A stretch of 64,000 bases of DNA from Cellulomonas sp. KRMCY2 (GTDB lineage Bacteria; Actinomycetota; Actinomycetes; Actinomycetales; Cellulomonadaceae). Position numbers and translations under genes: made by a program. Shown piece after piece: positions 1 through 17,782 of this stretch (position 1 is its first letter; each line of letters opens with the position of its first letter). The notes beneath the pieces are model-generated. The model saw only the letters and a list, made by a program, of their open reading frames with translations, made no database searches and was not told the DNA's origin. Location: assembly GCF_000526515.1 (NCBI RefSeq), contig NZ_JAGF01000001.1:2108001-2172000 (forward strand), in the 5' to 3' direction.

Positions 1-1780
<1,780 letters not shown>

Positions 1781-1794
1781 TCCCGTCGGAGGTC

Positions 1795-1813
1795 GGGGGG
1801 CCCAGCGCCCCCC
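1795..1813 (+). other. GC hairpin in the rpoB-rpoC gap
   Basis: A 7-bp perfect inverted repeat (GGGGGGC / GCCCCCC) with a 5-nt loop lies between rpoB and rpoC. It has no T-tract. It could be a weak attenuator, an RNA stability or processing element, or simply GC-rich spacer. Nothing else is recognisable in this gap except the rpoC ribosome binding site near 1868-1874 (AAGGAAG). Confidence 0.35.
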
Positions 1814-1883
1814 GGCCCCCCGGCCACCGGCTCTCACCGGCCTTGTCACGGTGAACACAGACAGACGAAGGAAGTAGGACATC

Positions 1884-5765
<3,882 letters not shown>

Positions 5766-5781
5766 GGTCGACCTGCACGGC

Positions 5782-5819
5782 GCCGAGGGGGTCGACCTGC
5801 GAGGGTCGGCCCCCTCGGC
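5782..5819 (+). terminator. rpoC terminator hairpin
   Basis: A 16-bp stem (one mismatch) with the 6-nt loop TGCGAG begins 16 bases after the rpoC stop. The arms are 5782-5797 and 5804-5819. There is no U-tract, as is common for actinobacterial terminators. It separates rpoBC from the str operon, which has its own promoter about 55 bp further on. Confidence 0.8.
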
Positions 5820-5872
5820 CGTTCGACCGGCCTGCCGAACGGCGGGGTACCGGGCGCGACGCGCGGTCGCTT

Positions 5873-5901
5873 TTGACGATGCCGGGACGTGCCGGTACCG
5901 T
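5873..5901 (+). promoter_or_regulatory. Promoter of the str operon (rpsL-rpsG-fusA-tuf)
   Basis: A -35 box TTGACG (5873-5878) and a -10 box TACCGT (5896-5901) are separated by exactly 17 bp, a good match to the housekeeping sigma-70/HrdB consensus. It lies after the rpoC terminator and gives a predicted untranslated leader of about 280 nt before rpsL. Confidence 0.75.
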
Positions 5902-6065
5902 AGGAGACCGTGCCCGCGCCGTCGGGCCCTCGCGCGTGCACCACGCTCGACGACGTCCCCCGGGTGACCGGGGAGCGGCGCTCGGAACGGGTGCCGGGTG
6001 GCTGTCCACCGCCGCGCGGTCCAACCGTCCAGAAGAACCTGGCGGTCGGCGCCGCGCTCAGGTGG

Positions 6066-6091
6066 GCGACACGCCCGGATGCGGGGGTCGG
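6066..6091 (+). promoter_or_regulatory. Conserved r-protein leader motif, rpsL copy
   Basis: This 26-nt block reads GCGACACGCCCG, then GA, then TGCGGGGGTCGG. The same 26 nt recur at 10871-10896 in the rpsJ leader with only the two middle bases changed (AG). Both copies lie downstream of a promoter and upstream of the first gene of a ribosomal-protein operon, 94 nt from the start here. This suggests a shared RNA or protein recognition element. The rest of the 5902-6185 leader shows no ORF with a credible ribosome binding site. Confidence 0.55.
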
Positions 6092-6185
6092 TGCAGGACG
6101 AAAGATCCCAGGATCGGCAGCAGCCGGACCTCATGACCGGGCAACCACCGGTCGACCAGAGCCAGACCGACACGACGGAGAAGTA

Positions 6186-6560
6186 GTGCCCACGATTCAG
6201 CAGCTCGTGCGCAAGGGGCGGACGTCCAAGCAGACGTCGTCCAAGACGCCGGCTCTCAAGGGGAGCCCTCAGCGGCGCGGTGTCTGCACCCGCGTCTACA
6301 CCACCACGCCGAAGAAGCCGAACTCCGCGCTCCGCAAGGTCGCGCGCGTCAAGCTCTCGAGCCAGATTGAGGTCACGGCCTACATCCCGGGCGTCGGCCA
6401 CAACCTGCAGGAGCACTCGATCGTGCTCGTGCGCGGCGGCCGGGTGAAGGACCTCCCCGGTGTCCGTTACAAGATCGTGCGGGGCGCCCTCGACACGCAG
6501 GGCGTCAAGAACCGCAAGCAGGCCCGCAGCCGGTACGGCGCCAAGAAGGAGAAGAGCTGA
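6186..6560 (+). CDS. rpsL: 30S ribosomal protein S12
   Basis: S12 (124 residues, the standard length) sits at the decoding centre of the small subunit and influences fidelity. The start is GTG at 6186 because [12 protein letters not shown] is the family N-terminus; the upstream in-frame codons do not look like S12. The residues whose mutation gives streptomycin resistance in the family are wild type here: K43 in [10 protein letters not shown] and K88 in [12 protein letters not shown]. First gene of the str operon. Its stop overlaps the rpsG start by one base (TGATG). Confidence 0.98.
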   Translation: MPTIQQLVRKGRTSKQTSSKTPALKGSPQRRGVCTRVYTTTPKKPNSALRKVARVKLSSQIEVTAYIPGVGHNLQEHSIVLVRGGRVKDLPGVRYKIVRGALDTQGVKNRKQARSRYGAKKEKS

Positions 6561-7030
6561 TGCCTCGCAAGGGCCCGGCCCCGAAGCGGCCGCTCATCAT
6601 CGACCCGGTCTACGGCTCACCCGTCGTGACCCAGCTGATCAACAAGGTTCTCCTGGACGGCAAGAAGTCCGTCGCCGAGGCCATCGTCTACGGCGCCCTC
6701 GAAGGTGCCCGCGACAAGACCGGCGGCGACCCCGTCGTCGTCCTCAAGCGCGCCCTGGAGAACGTGCGCCCGTCCCTCGAGGTGCGTTCGCGCCGCGTGG
6801 GTGGCGCGACGTACCAGGTCCCGGTCGAGGTCCGTCCGGTCCGCCAGACGACACTGGCGCTGCGCTGGCTCGTCGACTACTCGCGCGCCCGTCGCGAGAA
6901 GACGATGACCGAGCGCCTGATGAACGAGATCCTCGACGCGAGCAACGGCCTGGGTGCCGCGGTCAAGCGTCGCGAGGACATGCACAAGATGGCTGAGTCG
7001 AACAAGGCCTTCGCGCACTACCGCTGGTAA
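6560..7030 (+). CDS. rpsG: 30S ribosomal protein S7
   Basis: S7 (156 residues) nucleates assembly of the 30S head on the 3' domain of 16S rRNA. The N-terminus [12 protein letters not shown] and the [14 protein letters not shown] segment are diagnostic, and the C-terminus [15 protein letters not shown] is typical of the family. Its ATG overlaps the rpsL stop, so translation is probably coupled. fusA follows after 54 bp. Confidence 0.98.
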   Translation: MPRKGPAPKRPLIIDPVYGSPVVTQLINKVLLDGKKSVAEAIVYGALEGARDKTGGDPVVVLKRALENVRPSLEVRSRRVGGATYQVPVEVRPVRQTTLALRWLVDYSRARREKTMTERLMNEILDASNGLGAAVKRREDMHKMAESNKAFAHYRW

Positions 7031-7084
7031 CCCCGGCAGGCGCCGCAGCGCCGGACTCCGACTGCTTGAAGAAGGGCTTCACAC

Positions 7085-9187
<2,103 letters not shown>

Positions 9188-9306
9188 TCCCACAGGTCGG
9201 ACACCAGCAAGTTCACACACAACCTGTAGCGACCCGCACGCCCCGCAGGAGTCACCCCGGCACCTGCATCGTTCGGAATGACTACCCGAGTCCGAGGAGG
9301 ACCCCA

Positions 9307-10497
9307 GTGGCGAAGGCCAAGTTCGAGCGGACCAAGCCGCACGTCAACATCGGGACCATCGGTCACGTCGACCACGGCAAGACGACGCTGACCGCTGCGA
9401 TCACGAAGGTGCTGCACGACAAGTACCCGGCGATCAACCCGTTCACGCCGTTCGACGAGATCGACAAGGCGCCCGAGGAGAAGCAGCGCGGTATCACGAT
9501 CAACATCGCGCACGTCGAGTACCAGACCGAGAAGCGCCACTACGCGCACGTCGATGCACCCGGTCACGCGGACTACATCAAGAACATGATCACCGGTGCC
9601 GCTCAGATGGACGGCGCGATCCTCGTGGTCGCGGCGACCGACGGCCCGATGGCCCAGACCCGTGAGCACGTCCTGCTCGCCCGTCAGGTCGGTGTCCCGT
9701 ACCTGCTCGTCGCGCTCAACAAGGCCGACATGGTCGACGACGAGGAGATCCTCGAGCTCGTCGAGCTGGAGGTGCGCGAGCTCCTCACCGCCCAGGGCTT
9801 CGACGGGGACAACGTGCCCGTCGTCCGCGTGTCGGGCCTCAAGGCCCTCGAGGGTGACCCGAAGTGGACCGCGTCGGTCCAGGAGCTGCTCGACGCCGTG
9901 GACGAGTCCGTCCCGGAGCCGGTCCGCGACATGGACAAGCCGTTCCTCATGCCGATCGAGGACGTCTTCACGATCACCGGTCGTGGCACTGTCGTGACCG
10001 GCAAGGTCGACCGCGGCAAGCTCCCGATCAACTCCGAGGTCGAGATCGTCGGCATCCGCCCGGCGCAGAAGACCACGGTGACCGGGATCGAGATGTTCCA
10101 CAAGCAGATGGACGAGGCGTGGGCCGGCGAGAACTGTGGTCTCCTGCTCCGCGGCATCAAGCGTGAGGACGTCGAGCGCGGACAGGTCGTCGCGAAGCCG
10201 GGCTCGATCACGCCGCACACCGACTTCGAGGCCCAGGTCTACATCCTGGCCAAGGACGAGGGTGGGCGTCACAACCCGTTCTACTCGAACTACCGCCCGC
10301 AGTTCTACTTCCGCACCACCGACGTCACCGGCGTCATCACGCTGCCTGAGGGCACCGAGATGGTCATGCCCGGCGACAACACCGAGATGACGGTCGAGCT
10401 GATCCAGCCGATCGCCATGGAGGAGGGCCTCGGCTTCGCCATCCGTGAGGGTGGCCGGACCGTCGGCTCCGGCAAGGTGACCAAGATCCTGAAGTGA
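9307..10497 (+). CDS. tuf: Elongation factor Tu
   Basis: EF-Tu (396 residues) carries aminoacyl-tRNA to the ribosomal A site as a GTP complex. Motifs seen are [10 protein letters not shown] (P-loop), [13 protein letters not shown] (many bacteria have DCPGH; Ala here is usual in actinobacteria) and NKADM. Domains II and III end in [10 protein letters not shown]. The GTG start has a strong GAGGAGG 6 nt upstream. It is the last gene of the str operon, and a terminator stem begins at the last base of its stop codon. Confidence 0.98.
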   Translation: MAKAKFERTKPHVNIGTIGHVDHGKTTLTAAITKVLHDKYPAINPFTPFDEIDKAPEEKQRGITINIAHVEYQTEKRHYAHVDAPGHADYIKNMITGAAQMDGAILVVAATDGPMAQTREHVLLARQVGVPYLLVALNKADMVDDEEILELVELEVRELLTAQGFDGDNVPVVRVSGLKALEGDPKWTASVQELLDAVDESVPEPVRDMDKPFLMPIEDVFTITGRGTVVTGKVDRGKLPINSEVEIVGIRPAQKTTVTGIEMFHKQMDEAWAGENCGLLLRGIKREDVERGQVVAKPGSITPHTDFEAQVYILAKDEGGRHNPFYSNYRPQFYFRTTDVTGVITLPEGTEMVMPGDNTEMTVELIQPIAMEEGLGFAIREGGRTVGSGKVTKILK

Positions 10498-10541
10498 CAC
10501 GTGCGAGGGCCCGGGCTCCTGGCCCGGGCCCTCGCACGTGT
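10497..10541 (+). terminator. str operon terminator, overlapping the tuf stop codon
   Basis: A 20-bp perfect stem (left arm 10497-10516, right arm 10522-10541) with a 5-nt loop TCCTG. The first base of the stem is the final A of the tuf TGA. It is the longest perfect hairpin I found in the window and marks the end of the str operon. Confidence 0.9.
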
Positions 10542-10621
10542 CCTTCACGCGCGTCCGATCCTCGTGCACGGTGGCGAGGCACGACGTGCGCGAGGGGCAG
10601 CCGTGCACGGCAGGTGGGCGA

Positions 10622-10651
10622 TTGGATATCCGCCCGCCTGTCTGGCACACT
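10622..10651 (+). promoter_or_regulatory. Candidate promoter of the S10 operon
   Basis: TTGGAT (10622-10627) and CACACT (10646-10651) are separated by 18 bp and placed between the str terminator and rpsJ. The match to consensus is moderate. A start about 7 nt downstream would give a leader of about 275 nt before rpsJ. Confidence 0.45.
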
Positions 10652-10858
10652 GTTCAGGTTGCCCGGCGCCGCCGAGTGCTGTGCACGACCTGCGAGCAGT
10701 CGCAGGGATCGAGCACAGGGTCGGTGTGAGACCGGCAGCCACGTACGACAGACGTTGAGGACCAGGTGCCTCGCCCGAACGCATGACCTGCGGGCGACAA
10801 GGACTGGGTCCACACAGCATCCAACGACCTCGTGCCTCACGGTGCGCAGTGTGAAGGT

Positions 10859-10896
10859 GTGTCGCGATCAGCGACACGCCCGAGTGCGGGGGTCGG
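10859..10896 (+). promoter_or_regulatory. Conserved r-protein leader motif, rpsJ copy, with hairpin
   Basis: Positions 10871-10896 repeat the 26-nt block of the rpsL leader (24 of 26 identical). Here its first 7 bases GCGACAC can pair with GTGTCGC at 10859-10865 across a 5-nt loop. The motif ends 37 nt before the rpsJ start. The rest of the 436-bp tuf-rpsJ gap holds only the terminator and the candidate promoter; short ORFs in it lack coding character. Confidence 0.55.
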
Positions 10897-10933
10897 ACAG
10901 CTAGCGGTTCGAGAGAGAGAGTCAGACGACGCC

Positions 10934-11242
10934 ATGGCGGGACAGAAGATCCGCATCAGGCTCAAGTCCTACGACCACGAGGTCATCGACAGCTCGGCGC
11001 GCAAGATCGTCGACACGGTGACACGCGCTGGTGCAACGGTCGTGGGTCCGGTGCCGCTGCCGACGGAGAAGAACGTCTTCTGCGTCATCCGGTCGCCTCA
11101 CAAGTACAAGGACAGCCGCGAGCACTTCGAGATGCGCACCCACAAGCGCCTCATCGACATCATCGATCCCACGCCGAAGGCGGTCGACTCGCTCATGCGA
11201 CTCGACCTGCCCGCGGACGTGAACATCGAGATCAAGCTCTGA
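10934..11242 (+). CDS. rpsJ: 30S ribosomal protein S10
   Basis: S10 (102 residues, standard length) is a 30S head protein that also serves as NusE in antitermination. The ATG at 10934 gives the family start [17 protein letters not shown]; upstream in-frame codons are leader. The C-terminus [12 protein letters not shown] is typical. The ribosome binding site is weak (a GAGAGAGAG run), which fits a leader-regulated first gene. It opens the S10 operon. Confidence 0.98.
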   Translation: MAGQKIRIRLKSYDHEVIDSSARKIVDTVTRAGATVVGPVPLPTEKNVFCVIRSPHKYKDSREHFEMRTHKRLIDIIDPTPKAVDSLMRLDLPADVNIEIKL

Positions 11243-11261
11243 GGCTGGGCAGGAGATCACG

Positions 11262-11924
11262 ATGACCACGTTTCCCCAGAACGCTCGGCCGATCACGGCC
11301 CTGCTCGGTACGAAGCTCGGCATGACCCAGGTGTGGGACGAGGCCGGGCACCTCGTGCCGGTCACCGTCGTGCAGGTCGCCACCAACGTGGTGACCCAGG
11401 TGCGCGACGCGGACACCGACGGCTACGTCGCTGTCCAGCTGGCCTACGGCCAGATCGACCCGCGCAAGGTGTCACAGCCCCTCAAGGGTCACTTCGAGAA
11501 GGCCGGCGTCACGCCGCGCCGCCACCTCGCCGAGATCCGCACGACGGATGCTGCCGAGTTCGCGCTCGGTCAGGAGATCACCGCCGAGGCCTTCACGGCA
11601 GGGCAGCTGATCGACGTCACCGGCACCACCAAGGGCAAGGGCTTCGCCGGTGTGATGAAGCGTCACGGCTTCCACGGTGTCGGCGCCTCCCACGGTGCGC
11701 ACCGCAACCACCGCAAGCCCGGCTCGATCGGTGGCGCTTCGACGCCGTCGCGCGTGTTCAAGGGCATCCGGATGGCCGGTCGCATGGGCCATGACCGCCA
11801 GACCACCCAGAACCTGACCGTTCACGCGGTCGACGCCGACAGGGGCCTCCTGCTCGTCAAGGGCGCGATCCCCGGTCCCAAGGGCGGCGTCGTCCTCGTG
11901 CGCACCGCCGTGAAGGGGGCGTAA
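11262..11924 (+). CDS. rplC: 50S ribosomal protein L3
   Basis: L3 (220 residues) is an early-assembly 50S protein whose loop reaches the peptidyl-transferase centre. [16 protein letters not shown] at the N-terminus and the glycine- and histidine-rich stretch around [19 protein letters not shown] are diagnostic. An AGGAGA ribosome binding site lies 5 nt before the ATG. rplD follows after 4 bp. Confidence 0.98.
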   Translation: MTTFPQNARPITALLGTKLGMTQVWDEAGHLVPVTVVQVATNVVTQVRDADTDGYVAVQLAYGQIDPRKVSQPLKGHFEKAGVTPRRHLAEIRTTDAAEFALGQEITAEAFTAGQLIDVTGTTKGKGFAGVMKRHGFHGVGASHGAHRNHRKPGSIGGASTPSRVFKGIRMAGRMGHDRQTTQNLTVHAVDADRGLLLVKGAIPGPKGGVVLVRTAVKGA

Positions 11925-11928
11925 GTCC

Positions 11929-12633
11929 ATGACCACGCTGACCGTGGACGTCCTGGACGCCAAGGGGAAGAAGGCCGGCACCGCCGACCTTCCCGCCGAG
12001 GTGTTCGACGTCCAGACGAACGTTCCGCTGATCCACCAGGTCGTGGTCGCGCAGCTTGCTGCGGCCCGGCAGGGTACGCACTCCACCAAGAGGCGCGGCG
12101 AGGTCTCCGGTGGCGGCAAGAAGCCGTACAAGCAGAAGGGCACAGGTCGCGCCCGTCAGGGCTCGATCCGCGCTCCGCAGTTCACCGGTGGTGGTGTGGT
12201 GCACGGCCCCAAGCCGCGCGACTACAGCCAGCGCACACCCAAGAAGATGAAGGTCGCCGCCCTGCGCGGTGCCTTGTCCGACCGGGCCCGCGCCGGCCGT
12301 ATCCACGTCATCGAAGGCTTCGTGATCGAGGGGTCCGTCCCGTCGACCAAGATTGCCATCGAGACGCTCTCGGTGATCTCGTCGCGGCGCAACGTGCTGG
12401 TGGTCCTCGAACGGGGTGACGAGGCGGCCTGGAAGTCGCTGCGGAACGCCGACAAGGCGCACCTGCTGCTCGCCGACCAGCTCAACACCTATGACGTGCT
12501 GATCTCGGACGACGTCGTGTTCACGCGCGGCGCGCTCGAGGCGTTCCTCTCGCGTCCTGCTGTGGGTCGTGGGGCCAAGGCCGTCGCGACCTCGACCGAG
12601 GCGTCCGCCCTGGATGCGGAGGAGACGAAGTGA
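11929..12633 (+). CDS. rplD: 50S ribosomal protein L4
   Basis: L4 (234 residues) lines the peptide exit tunnel. The extended loop [20 protein letters not shown] and the block [18 protein letters not shown] are clear. The C-terminus adds an Ala/Glu-rich tail of about 20 residues ending in DAEETK, somewhat longer than usual. The stop overlaps the rplW GTG start by 4 bases, which suggests coupled translation. Confidence 0.97.
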   Translation: MTTLTVDVLDAKGKKAGTADLPAEVFDVQTNVPLIHQVVVAQLAAARQGTHSTKRRGEVSGGGKKPYKQKGTGRARQGSIRAPQFTGGGVVHGPKPRDYSQRTPKKMKVAALRGALSDRARAGRIHVIEGFVIEGSVPSTKIAIETLSVISSRRNVLVVLERGDEAAWKSLRNADKAHLLLADQLNTYDVLISDDVVFTRGALEAFLSRPAVGRGAKAVATSTEASALDAEETK

Positions 12634-12932
12634 GCACCCTGGACAAGAACCCGCGCGACATCCTGATCTCGCCGGTCGTCTCCGAGAAGAGCTACGGCCT
12701 GCTCGACGAGGGCAAGTACACCTTCGTGGTGGACCCTCGGTCGAACAAGACGGAGATCAAGATCGCCGTGGAGCAGATCTTCGGCGTGAGGGTTGCATCG
12801 GTCAACACGATCAACCGCAAGGGCAAGGCCCGTCGGACCCGCTTCGGGCTCGGCAAGCGCAAGGACACCAAGCGCGCCATCGTCACGCTGCGCGAGGGCA
12901 CCATCGACATCTTCGGCGGGCCGGTCGGCTGA
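12630..12932 (+). CDS. rplW: 50S ribosomal protein L23
   Basis: L23 (100 residues) sits at the exit-tunnel mouth and docks trigger factor and SRP. The segments [22 protein letters not shown] and [11 protein letters not shown] are typical, as is [12 protein letters not shown] near the end. The GTG start overlaps the rplD stop. Between rplD and rplB in the standard S10 operon order. Confidence 0.97.
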   Translation: MSTLDKNPRDILISPVVSEKSYGLLDEGKYTFVVDPRSNKTEIKIAVEQIFGVRVASVNTINRKGKARRTRFGLGKRKDTKRAIVTLREGTIDIFGGPVG

Positions 12933-12969
12933 CGCCGGACCGACGAGACCAGATCAAGGACTGACCTCC

Positions 12970-13812
12970 ATGGGAATCCGTAAGTACAAGCCGACGACAC
13001 CCGGTCGCCGCGGCGCCAGCGTCGCCGACTTCGTCGAGATCACGCGCTCCGAGCCGGAAAAGTCGCTCGTTCGACCGCTGCACAAGACCGGCGGTCGCAA
13101 CAGCACCGGTCGGGTGACCACGCGGCACCAGGGTGGCGGGCACAAGCGCGCCTACCGGGTGATCGACTTCCGTCGCCACGACAAGGACGGCGTGCCGGCC
13201 AAGGTCGCTCACATCGAGTACGACCCGAACCGCACGGCGCGCATCGCGCTGCTGCACTATGCGGACGGCGAGAAGCGCTACATCATCGCGCCGAACAAGC
13301 TGTCGCAGGGTGACGTGGTGGAGAACGGTGCATCGGCCGACATCAAGCCGGGCAACAACCTCCCGCTGCGCAACATCCCGACCGGTACCGTCATCCACGC
13401 CATCGAGCTCAAGCCCGGTGGCGGCGCGAAGATGGCACGGTCGGCCGGTGTCTCGGTGCAGCTGGTCGCCAAGGACGGTCCCTACGCGCAGCTCCGGCTG
13501 CCGTCCGGCGAGATCCGCAACGTCGACCTCCGCTGCCGCGCGACGGTCGGCGAGGTGGGCAACGCCGAGCAGTCCAACATCAACTGGGGCAAGGCCGGCC
13601 GGATGAGGTGGAAGGGCAAGCGCCCGACCGTCCGCGGTGTCGCCATGAACCCGGTCGACCACCCGCACGGTGGTGGCGAGGGCAAGACGTCCGGTGGTCG
13701 TCACCCGGTGAGCCCCTGGGGCCAGGCCGAGGGCCGCACGCGTCGTCCGAACAAGCCGAGCGACAAGCTCATCGTCCGTCGCCGCCGTTCCGGCAAGAAC
13801 AAGAAGCGCTGA
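12970..13812 (+). CDS. rplB: 50S ribosomal protein L2
   Basis: L2 (280 residues) is needed for subunit joining and peptidyl-transferase assembly. The ATG at 12970 gives the family N-terminus [15 protein letters not shown]; the upstream extension of this frame overlaps rplW and is not used. The conserved segment [21 protein letters not shown] and the basic C-terminus [11 protein letters not shown] are present. It lies between rplW and rpsS. Confidence 0.98.
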   Translation: MGIRKYKPTTPGRRGASVADFVEITRSEPEKSLVRPLHKTGGRNSTGRVTTRHQGGGHKRAYRVIDFRRHDKDGVPAKVAHIEYDPNRTARIALLHYADGEKRYIIAPNKLSQGDVVENGASADIKPGNNLPLRNIPTGTVIHAIELKPGGGAKMARSAGVSVQLVAKDGPYAQLRLPSGEIRNVDLRCRATVGEVGNAEQSNINWGKAGRMRWKGKRPTVRGVAMNPVDHPHGGGEGKTSGGRHPVSPWGQAEGRTRRPNKPSDKLIVRRRRSGKNKKR

Positions 13813-13827
13813 GAAGGAGCCTGACAG

Positions 13828-14109
13828 ATGCCACGCAGCCTGAAGAAGGGCCCCTTCGTCGATGGCCACCTGCAGAAGAAGGTGGACGTCCAGAACGAGA
13901 AGGGCACCAAGACCGTCATCAAGACCTGGTCACGCAGGTCGATGATCACGCCCGACTTCCTCGGTCACACCTTTGCCGTGCACGACGGCCGCAAGCACGT
14001 CCCGGTCTTCGTGACCGAGTCGATGGTCGGCCACAAGCTCGGCGAGTTCGCCCCGACGCGGACGTTCCGCGGCCACGAGAAGGACGACCGCAAGGCGCGT
14101 CGCCGCTGA
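13828..14109 (+). CDS. rpsS: 30S ribosomal protein S19
   Basis: S19 (93 residues) forms part of the 30S head and the intersubunit bridge with L5. [15 protein letters not shown] and the block [20 protein letters not shown] are diagnostic. An AGAAGGAG-type ribosome binding site precedes the ATG. Standard position between rplB and rplV. Confidence 0.98.
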   Translation: MPRSLKKGPFVDGHLQKKVDVQNEKGTKTVIKTWSRRSMITPDFLGHTFAVHDGRKHVPVFVTESMVGHKLGEFAPTRTFRGHEKDDRKARRR

Positions 14110-14179
14110 CCCCCGGTCAGCGACGAGACGCACCGACGCGGAGATCCCTCCAATGACGACACAAGAAGGCAGGACAGCA

Positions 14180-14548
14180 ATGGAAGCCAAGGCGCAGGCA
14201 CGGTTCGTCCGTGTCACGCCCCAGAAGGCCCGGCGCGTCGTGGACCTCATCCGTGGCAAGCAGGCCGAGGAGGCCGTCGCGACGCTGATGTTCGCGCCGC
14301 AGGCTGCTGGGGAGACCGTCCGCAAGGTGGTCGAGAGTGCGATCGCCAACGCCCGGGTCAAGGCCGACCGTGCCAATGAGGCGTTCGATGTCTCGAAGCT
14401 CGTGGTCTCGGCGGCGTACGTCGACGAGGGCCCGACGCTCAAGCGGTTCCGCCCCAGGGCGCAAGGTCGCGCGAGCCAGATCCTCAAGCGCACCAGCCAC
14501 ATCACGGTGGTCGTCGCGCCGGTCGAGAAGAAGGAGAGGACCCGATAG
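14180..14548 (+). CDS. rplV: 50S ribosomal protein L22
   Basis: L22 (122 residues) extends into the exit tunnel; its loop is a macrolide-resistance site in other bacteria. I chose the ATG at 14180 ([19 protein letters not shown]) because AAGGCAGGA precedes it and homologues start there. An upstream in-frame ATG at 14153 would add nine residues but has no good ribosome binding site. The TAG stop shares one base with the rpsC GTG. Confidence 0.96.
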   Translation: MEAKAQARFVRVTPQKARRVVDLIRGKQAEEAVATLMFAPQAAGETVRKVVESAIANARVKADRANEAFDVSKLVVSAAYVDEGPTLKRFRPRAQGRASQILKRTSHITVVVAPVEKKERTR

Positions 14549-15381
14549 TGGGCCAGAAGGTCAACCCGCACGGGTACCGCCTCGGCATCACCACCGACCA
14601 CAGGTCGCGTTGGTTCGCCGACAGCACCAAGCCCGGACAGCGCTACCGCGACTACGTCCGCGAGGACGTCCAGATCCGCAAGCTGATGTCCACGGGCCTG
14701 GAGCGGGCCGGTATCGCCAAGGTCGAGATCGAGCGCACGCGTGACCGCGTGCGGGTCGACATCCACACGGCTCGCCCCGGCATCGTCATCGGTCGCCGTG
14801 GCGCCGAGGCCGACCGCATCCGCGGCGAGCTCGAGAAGCTCACCGGCAAGCAGGTGCAGCTGAACATCCTCGAGGTCAAGAACGCCGAGATCGAGGCACA
14901 GCTGGTCGCTCAGGGGATCGCCGAGCAGCTCGCGAGCCGCGTGTCGTTCCGTCGTGCGATGCGCAAGGGCATGCAGTCCGCCCAGCGCGCCGGCGCCAAG
15001 GGCATCCGGGTCCAGTGCTCGGGCCGCCTCGGTGGCGCCGAGATGAGCCGCTCGGAGTTCTACCGTGAGGGTCGGGTCCCGCTGCACACGCTGCGCGCCA
15101 ACATCGACTTCGGTCTCTTCGAGGCCAAGACGACGTTCGGCCAGATCGGCGTGAAGGTGTGGATCTACAAGGGCGACATGACGGAGAAGGAGTTCGCCCG
15201 CGAGCAGGCGACCGCCGGCCCGCGTGCACCCCGTGGCCCGCGTTCCGACCGCCCCGACCGTCCGGCTCGCGCCGGTGCCGGAATGGGTCCGCGCCGCGAC
15301 CGTGCCGACGCGCCGGCTCCGGCAGCCGAGGCTGTCACGGTGGTTGAGCCGAGCGCACCTGAGACCGGGACGGAGGCCTGA
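14548..15381 (+). CDS. rpsC: 30S ribosomal protein S3 with Pro/Arg/Ala-rich C-terminal tail
   Basis: S3 (277 residues) helps form the mRNA entry channel and has helicase-like activity. The N-terminus [21 protein letters not shown] and the KH-domain segment [15 protein letters not shown] are diagnostic. The folded core ends near residue 218 ([11 protein letters not shown]). The last 55-60 residues are low complexity, first Arg/Pro-rich ([14 protein letters not shown]) and then Ala/Glu/Val-rich, longer than the E. coli protein. The GTG start overlaps rplV. Confidence 0.97.
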   Translation: MGQKVNPHGYRLGITTDHRSRWFADSTKPGQRYRDYVREDVQIRKLMSTGLERAGIAKVEIERTRDRVRVDIHTARPGIVIGRRGAEADRIRGELEKLTGKQVQLNILEVKNAEIEAQLVAQGIAEQLASRVSFRRAMRKGMQSAQRAGAKGIRVQCSGRLGGAEMSRSEFYREGRVPLHTLRANIDFGLFEAKTTFGQIGVKVWIYKGDMTEKEFAREQATAGPRAPRGPRSDRPDRPARAGAGMGPRRDRADAPAPAAEAVTVVEPSAPETGTEA

Positions 15382-15383
15382 CG

Positions 15384-15803
15384 ATGCTGATCCCGCGCAG
15401 GCTGAAGCACCGCAAGCAGCACCACCCGTCGCGCTCCGGTGCGGCATCGGGTGGCACCACGATCGCGTTTGGCGACTTCGGTATCCAGGCTCTCGAGCCG
15501 GCCTACCTGACGAACCGGCAGATCGAGGCTGCTCGTATCGCCATGACCCGCCACATCAAGCGTGGCGGCAAGGTCTGGATCAACGTCTACCCTGACCGCC
15601 CGCTCACCAAGAAGCCGGCGGAGACCCGCATGGGTTCAGGTAAGGGTTCCCCCGAGTGGTGGATCGCCAACGTCAAGCCGGGTCGGATGCTCTTCGAGCT
15701 CGCCGGTGTCGACGAGCCGCTCGCCCGTGAGGCGATGCGTCGTGCGATGCACAAGCTCCCGATGAAGTGCCGGTTCGTGGTACGCGAGGGTGGTGGCAAC
15801 TGA
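15384..15803 (+). CDS. rplP: 50S ribosomal protein L16
   Basis: L16 (139 residues) organises the A-site region and contacts elbow-bound t[18 protein letters not shown] and the segment [20 protein letters not shown] are diagnostic. The stop overlaps the rpmC ATG by one base (TGATG). Standard position between rpsC and rpmC. Confidence 0.98.
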   Translation: MLIPRRLKHRKQHHPSRSGAASGGTTIAFGDFGIQALEPAYLTNRQIEAARIAMTRHIKRGGKVWINVYPDRPLTKKPAETRMGSGKGSPEWWIANVKPGRMLFELAGVDEPLAREAMRRAMHKLPMKCRFVVREGGGN

Positions 15804-16045
15804 TGGCTATCGGGTCGAAGGAGCTTGCTCCGATCGAGCTTGACGGCAAGGACGACGACGCGCTCGTCGCCGAGCTGAAGAAGGCCAAGGAGGAGCTGTT
15901 CAACCTCCGCTTCCAGTCCGCCACCGGTCAGCTCGAGAGCCACGGTCGGCTCAAGGCCGTACGTCGTGACATCGCGCGGATCTACACGATCCTGCGCGAG
16001 CGCGAGCTCGGCATCCGTACCGCACCCAGCTCAAGCGCTGAGTGA
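15803..16045 (+). CDS. rpmC: 50S ribosomal protein L29
   Basis: L29 (80 residues) is a small two-helix protein at the tunnel exit next to L23. The conserved core [20 protein letters not shown] and the basic [16 protein letters not shown] are present. The ATG at 15803 overlaps the rplP stop; an in-frame extension further upstream lies inside rplP and is not used. The length is within the actinobacterial range. Confidence 0.97.
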   Translation: MAIGSKELAPIELDGKDDDALVAELKKAKEELFNLRFQSATGQLESHGRLKAVRRDIARIYTILRERELGIRTAPSSSAE

Positions 16046-16058
16046 GCGAGAGGTCAAC

Positions 16059-16364
16059 ATGAGCACCGAGACGAACAAGGCCGCCGAGGAGACAGTCCCC
16101 TCGGTCGGCGATCACCGGGCGTACCGCAAGACGCGGCGCGGCTACGTGATCAGCAGCAAGATGGACAAGACCGTCGTGGTCGAGGTCGAGGACCGGGTCA
16201 AGCACCCGCTCTACGGCAAGGTTTTGCGACGCACGAGCAAGGTCAAGGCGCACGACGAGGCCAATGCGGCCGGAGCGGGCGACCTTGTCCTGATCATGGA
16301 GACCCGTCCGCTGTCAGCGACAAAGCGCTGGCGTGTGGTGGAGATCCTCGAGAAGGCCAAGTAG
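16059..16364 (+). CDS. rpsQ: 30S ribosomal protein S17
   Basis: S17 (101 residues) is an OB-fold primary binder of 16S rRNA. The core [20 protein letters not shown] and the segment [19 protein letters not shown] are diagnostic. The only in-frame ATG before the core is at 16059. The first 22 residues are an acidic/neutral extension found in actinobacterial S17. A 123-bp gap follows before rplN, the usual boundary between the S10 and spc gene groups. I see no convincing terminator or promoter there. Confidence 0.97.
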   Translation: MSTETNKAAEETVPSVGDHRAYRKTRRGYVISSKMDKTVVVEVEDRVKHPLYGKVLRRTSKVKAHDEANAAGAGDLVLIMETRPLSATKRWRVVEILEKAK

Positions 16365-16487
16365 CAGCTCCGACGCCTCGCTGGTCACCGCAAACGTGGC
16401 TGGGCAGGCGTAACTGACAAGCATCCGTTCGGCCAGGCTCGCCGGCGCTCGACGCAGCGAGAACCAGCAGACGACAGGAGTAGGTAG

Positions 16488-16856
16488 ATGATCCAGCAGG
16501 AGTCGCGACTCAAGGTCGCCGACAACACGGGAGCAAAGCAGATTCTCTGCATCCGTGTTCTCGGGGGTTCGGGACGTCGCTACGCCGGTATCGGCGACGT
16601 CATCGTCGCGACCGTCAAGGACGCCATCCCCGGCGGCAACGTCAAGAAGGGCGATGTCGTCAAGGCCGTGATCGTGCGCACCACCAAGGAGCGCCGCCGT
16701 CCGGACGGTTCGTACATCAAGTTCGACGAGAACGCCGCCGTGATCCTCAAGGCGGACGGCGAGCCTCGTGGGACCCGCATCTTCGGCCCGGTGGGCCGCG
16801 AGCTGCGCGACAAGAAGTTCATGAAGATCATCTCGTTGGCTCCGGAGGTGCTCTGA
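16488..16856 (+). CDS. rplN: 50S ribosomal protein L14
   Basis: L14 (122 residues, standard length) is at the intersubunit interface and binds ribosome silencing factor and [21 protein letters not shown] and the segment [18 protein letters not shown] are diagnostic. A GGAGTAGG ribosome binding site precedes the ATG. First gene of the spc group; rplX begins 2 bp after its stop. Confidence 0.98.
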   Translation: MIQQESRLKVADNTGAKQILCIRVLGGSGRRYAGIGDVIVATVKDAIPGGNVKKGDVVKAVIVRTTKERRRPDGSYIKFDENAAVILKADGEPRGTRIFGPVGRELRDKKFMKIISLAPEVL

Positions 16857-16858
16857 CC

Positions 16859-17200
16859 ATGGCCAAGATCAAGAAGGGCGACCTCGTCGTCGTCATCAGT
16901 GGGCGTGACCGTGGCAAGCAGGGTCGTGTGCTCGAGGTCCTCAAGGACTCCGACCGCCTCGTCGTCGAGGGTGTCCAGCGGGTCACCAAGCACGTCAAGG
17001 CCGGCCAGACCAACCGCGGCACGCGGACCGGTGGCATCGAGACCGTCGAGGCCCCGATCCACGTCAGCAACGTGATGCTGGTCGACCCGGAGACCAAGAA
17101 GGGCACCCGGGTCGGGTACCGCACCGAGGAGATCGAGCGCGACGGACGGCCTCGTACCGTCCGGGTCCGTGTGGCCAAGCGCTCAGGTAAGGACATCTGA
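16859..17200 (+). CDS. rplX: 50S ribosomal protein L24
   Basis: L24 (113 residues) is a KOW-domain protein that initiates 50S assembly. [20 protein letters not shown] is the KOW motif, followed by [12 protein letters not shown]. Its stop shares one base with the rplE ATG. Normal spc order. Confidence 0.97.
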   Translation: MAKIKKGDLVVVISGRDRGKQGRVLEVLKDSDRLVVEGVQRVTKHVKAGQTNRGTRTGGIETVEAPIHVSNVMLVDPETKKGTRVGYRTEEIERDGRPRTVRVRVAKRSGKDI

Positions 17201-17781
17201 TGAGCACCGAGACCACCGCAGCGGACGCGCCAGTCATCGCACCGCGTCTGAAGACCCGCTACCTCGATGAGATCGTCGCCGGGCTCCGCGAGGAGTTCGG
17301 GCACGAGAACATCAACCAGGTCGCCCGGCTCACCAAGATCGTGGTGAACATGGGTGTCGGCGAGGCCGCACGCGACTCGAAGCTGATCGATGGTGCCATC
17401 AAGGACCTCACCGCGATCACCGGACAGAAGCCGCAGGTCACCAAGGCCCGCAAGTCCATCGCGCAGTTCAAGCTCCGTGAAGGCATGCCGATCGGCGCGC
17501 ACGTCACGCTGCGCGGCGACCGGATGTGGGAGTTCGCCGACCGCCTGGTCTCGCTCGCGCTGCCGCGCATCCGTGACTTCCGCGGCCTGTCGCCCAAGCA
17601 GTTCGACGGCAAGGGCAACTACACCTTCGGCCTGACCGAGCAGGTGATGTTCCACGAGATCGACCAGGACCGTACGGACCGGGTTCGTGGCATGGACATC
17701 ACGATCGTGACGACCGCGACCACCGACGACGAGGGCCGTTCGCTGCTCCGCCGTCTCGGCTTCCCCTTCAAGGAGAACTGA
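17200..17781 (+). CDS. rplE: 50S ribosomal protein L5
   Basis: L5 (193 residues) binds 5S rRNA and forms the central protuberance. The segments [17 protein letters not shown] and [20 protein letters not shown] are diagnostic. The N-terminus has a short acidic extension before [10 protein letters not shown]. The ATG overlaps the rplX stop and rpsZ starts one base after the rplE stop. Confidence 0.98.
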   Translation: MSTETTAADAPVIAPRLKTRYLDEIVAGLREEFGHENINQVARLTKIVVNMGVGEAARDSKLIDGAIKDLTAITGQKPQVTKARKSIAQFKLREGMPIGAHVTLRGDRMWEFADRLVSLALPRIRDFRGLSPKQFDGKGNYTFGLTEQVMFHEIDQDRTDRVRGMDITIVTTATTDDEGRSLLRRLGFPFKEN

Positions 17782-17782
17782 C

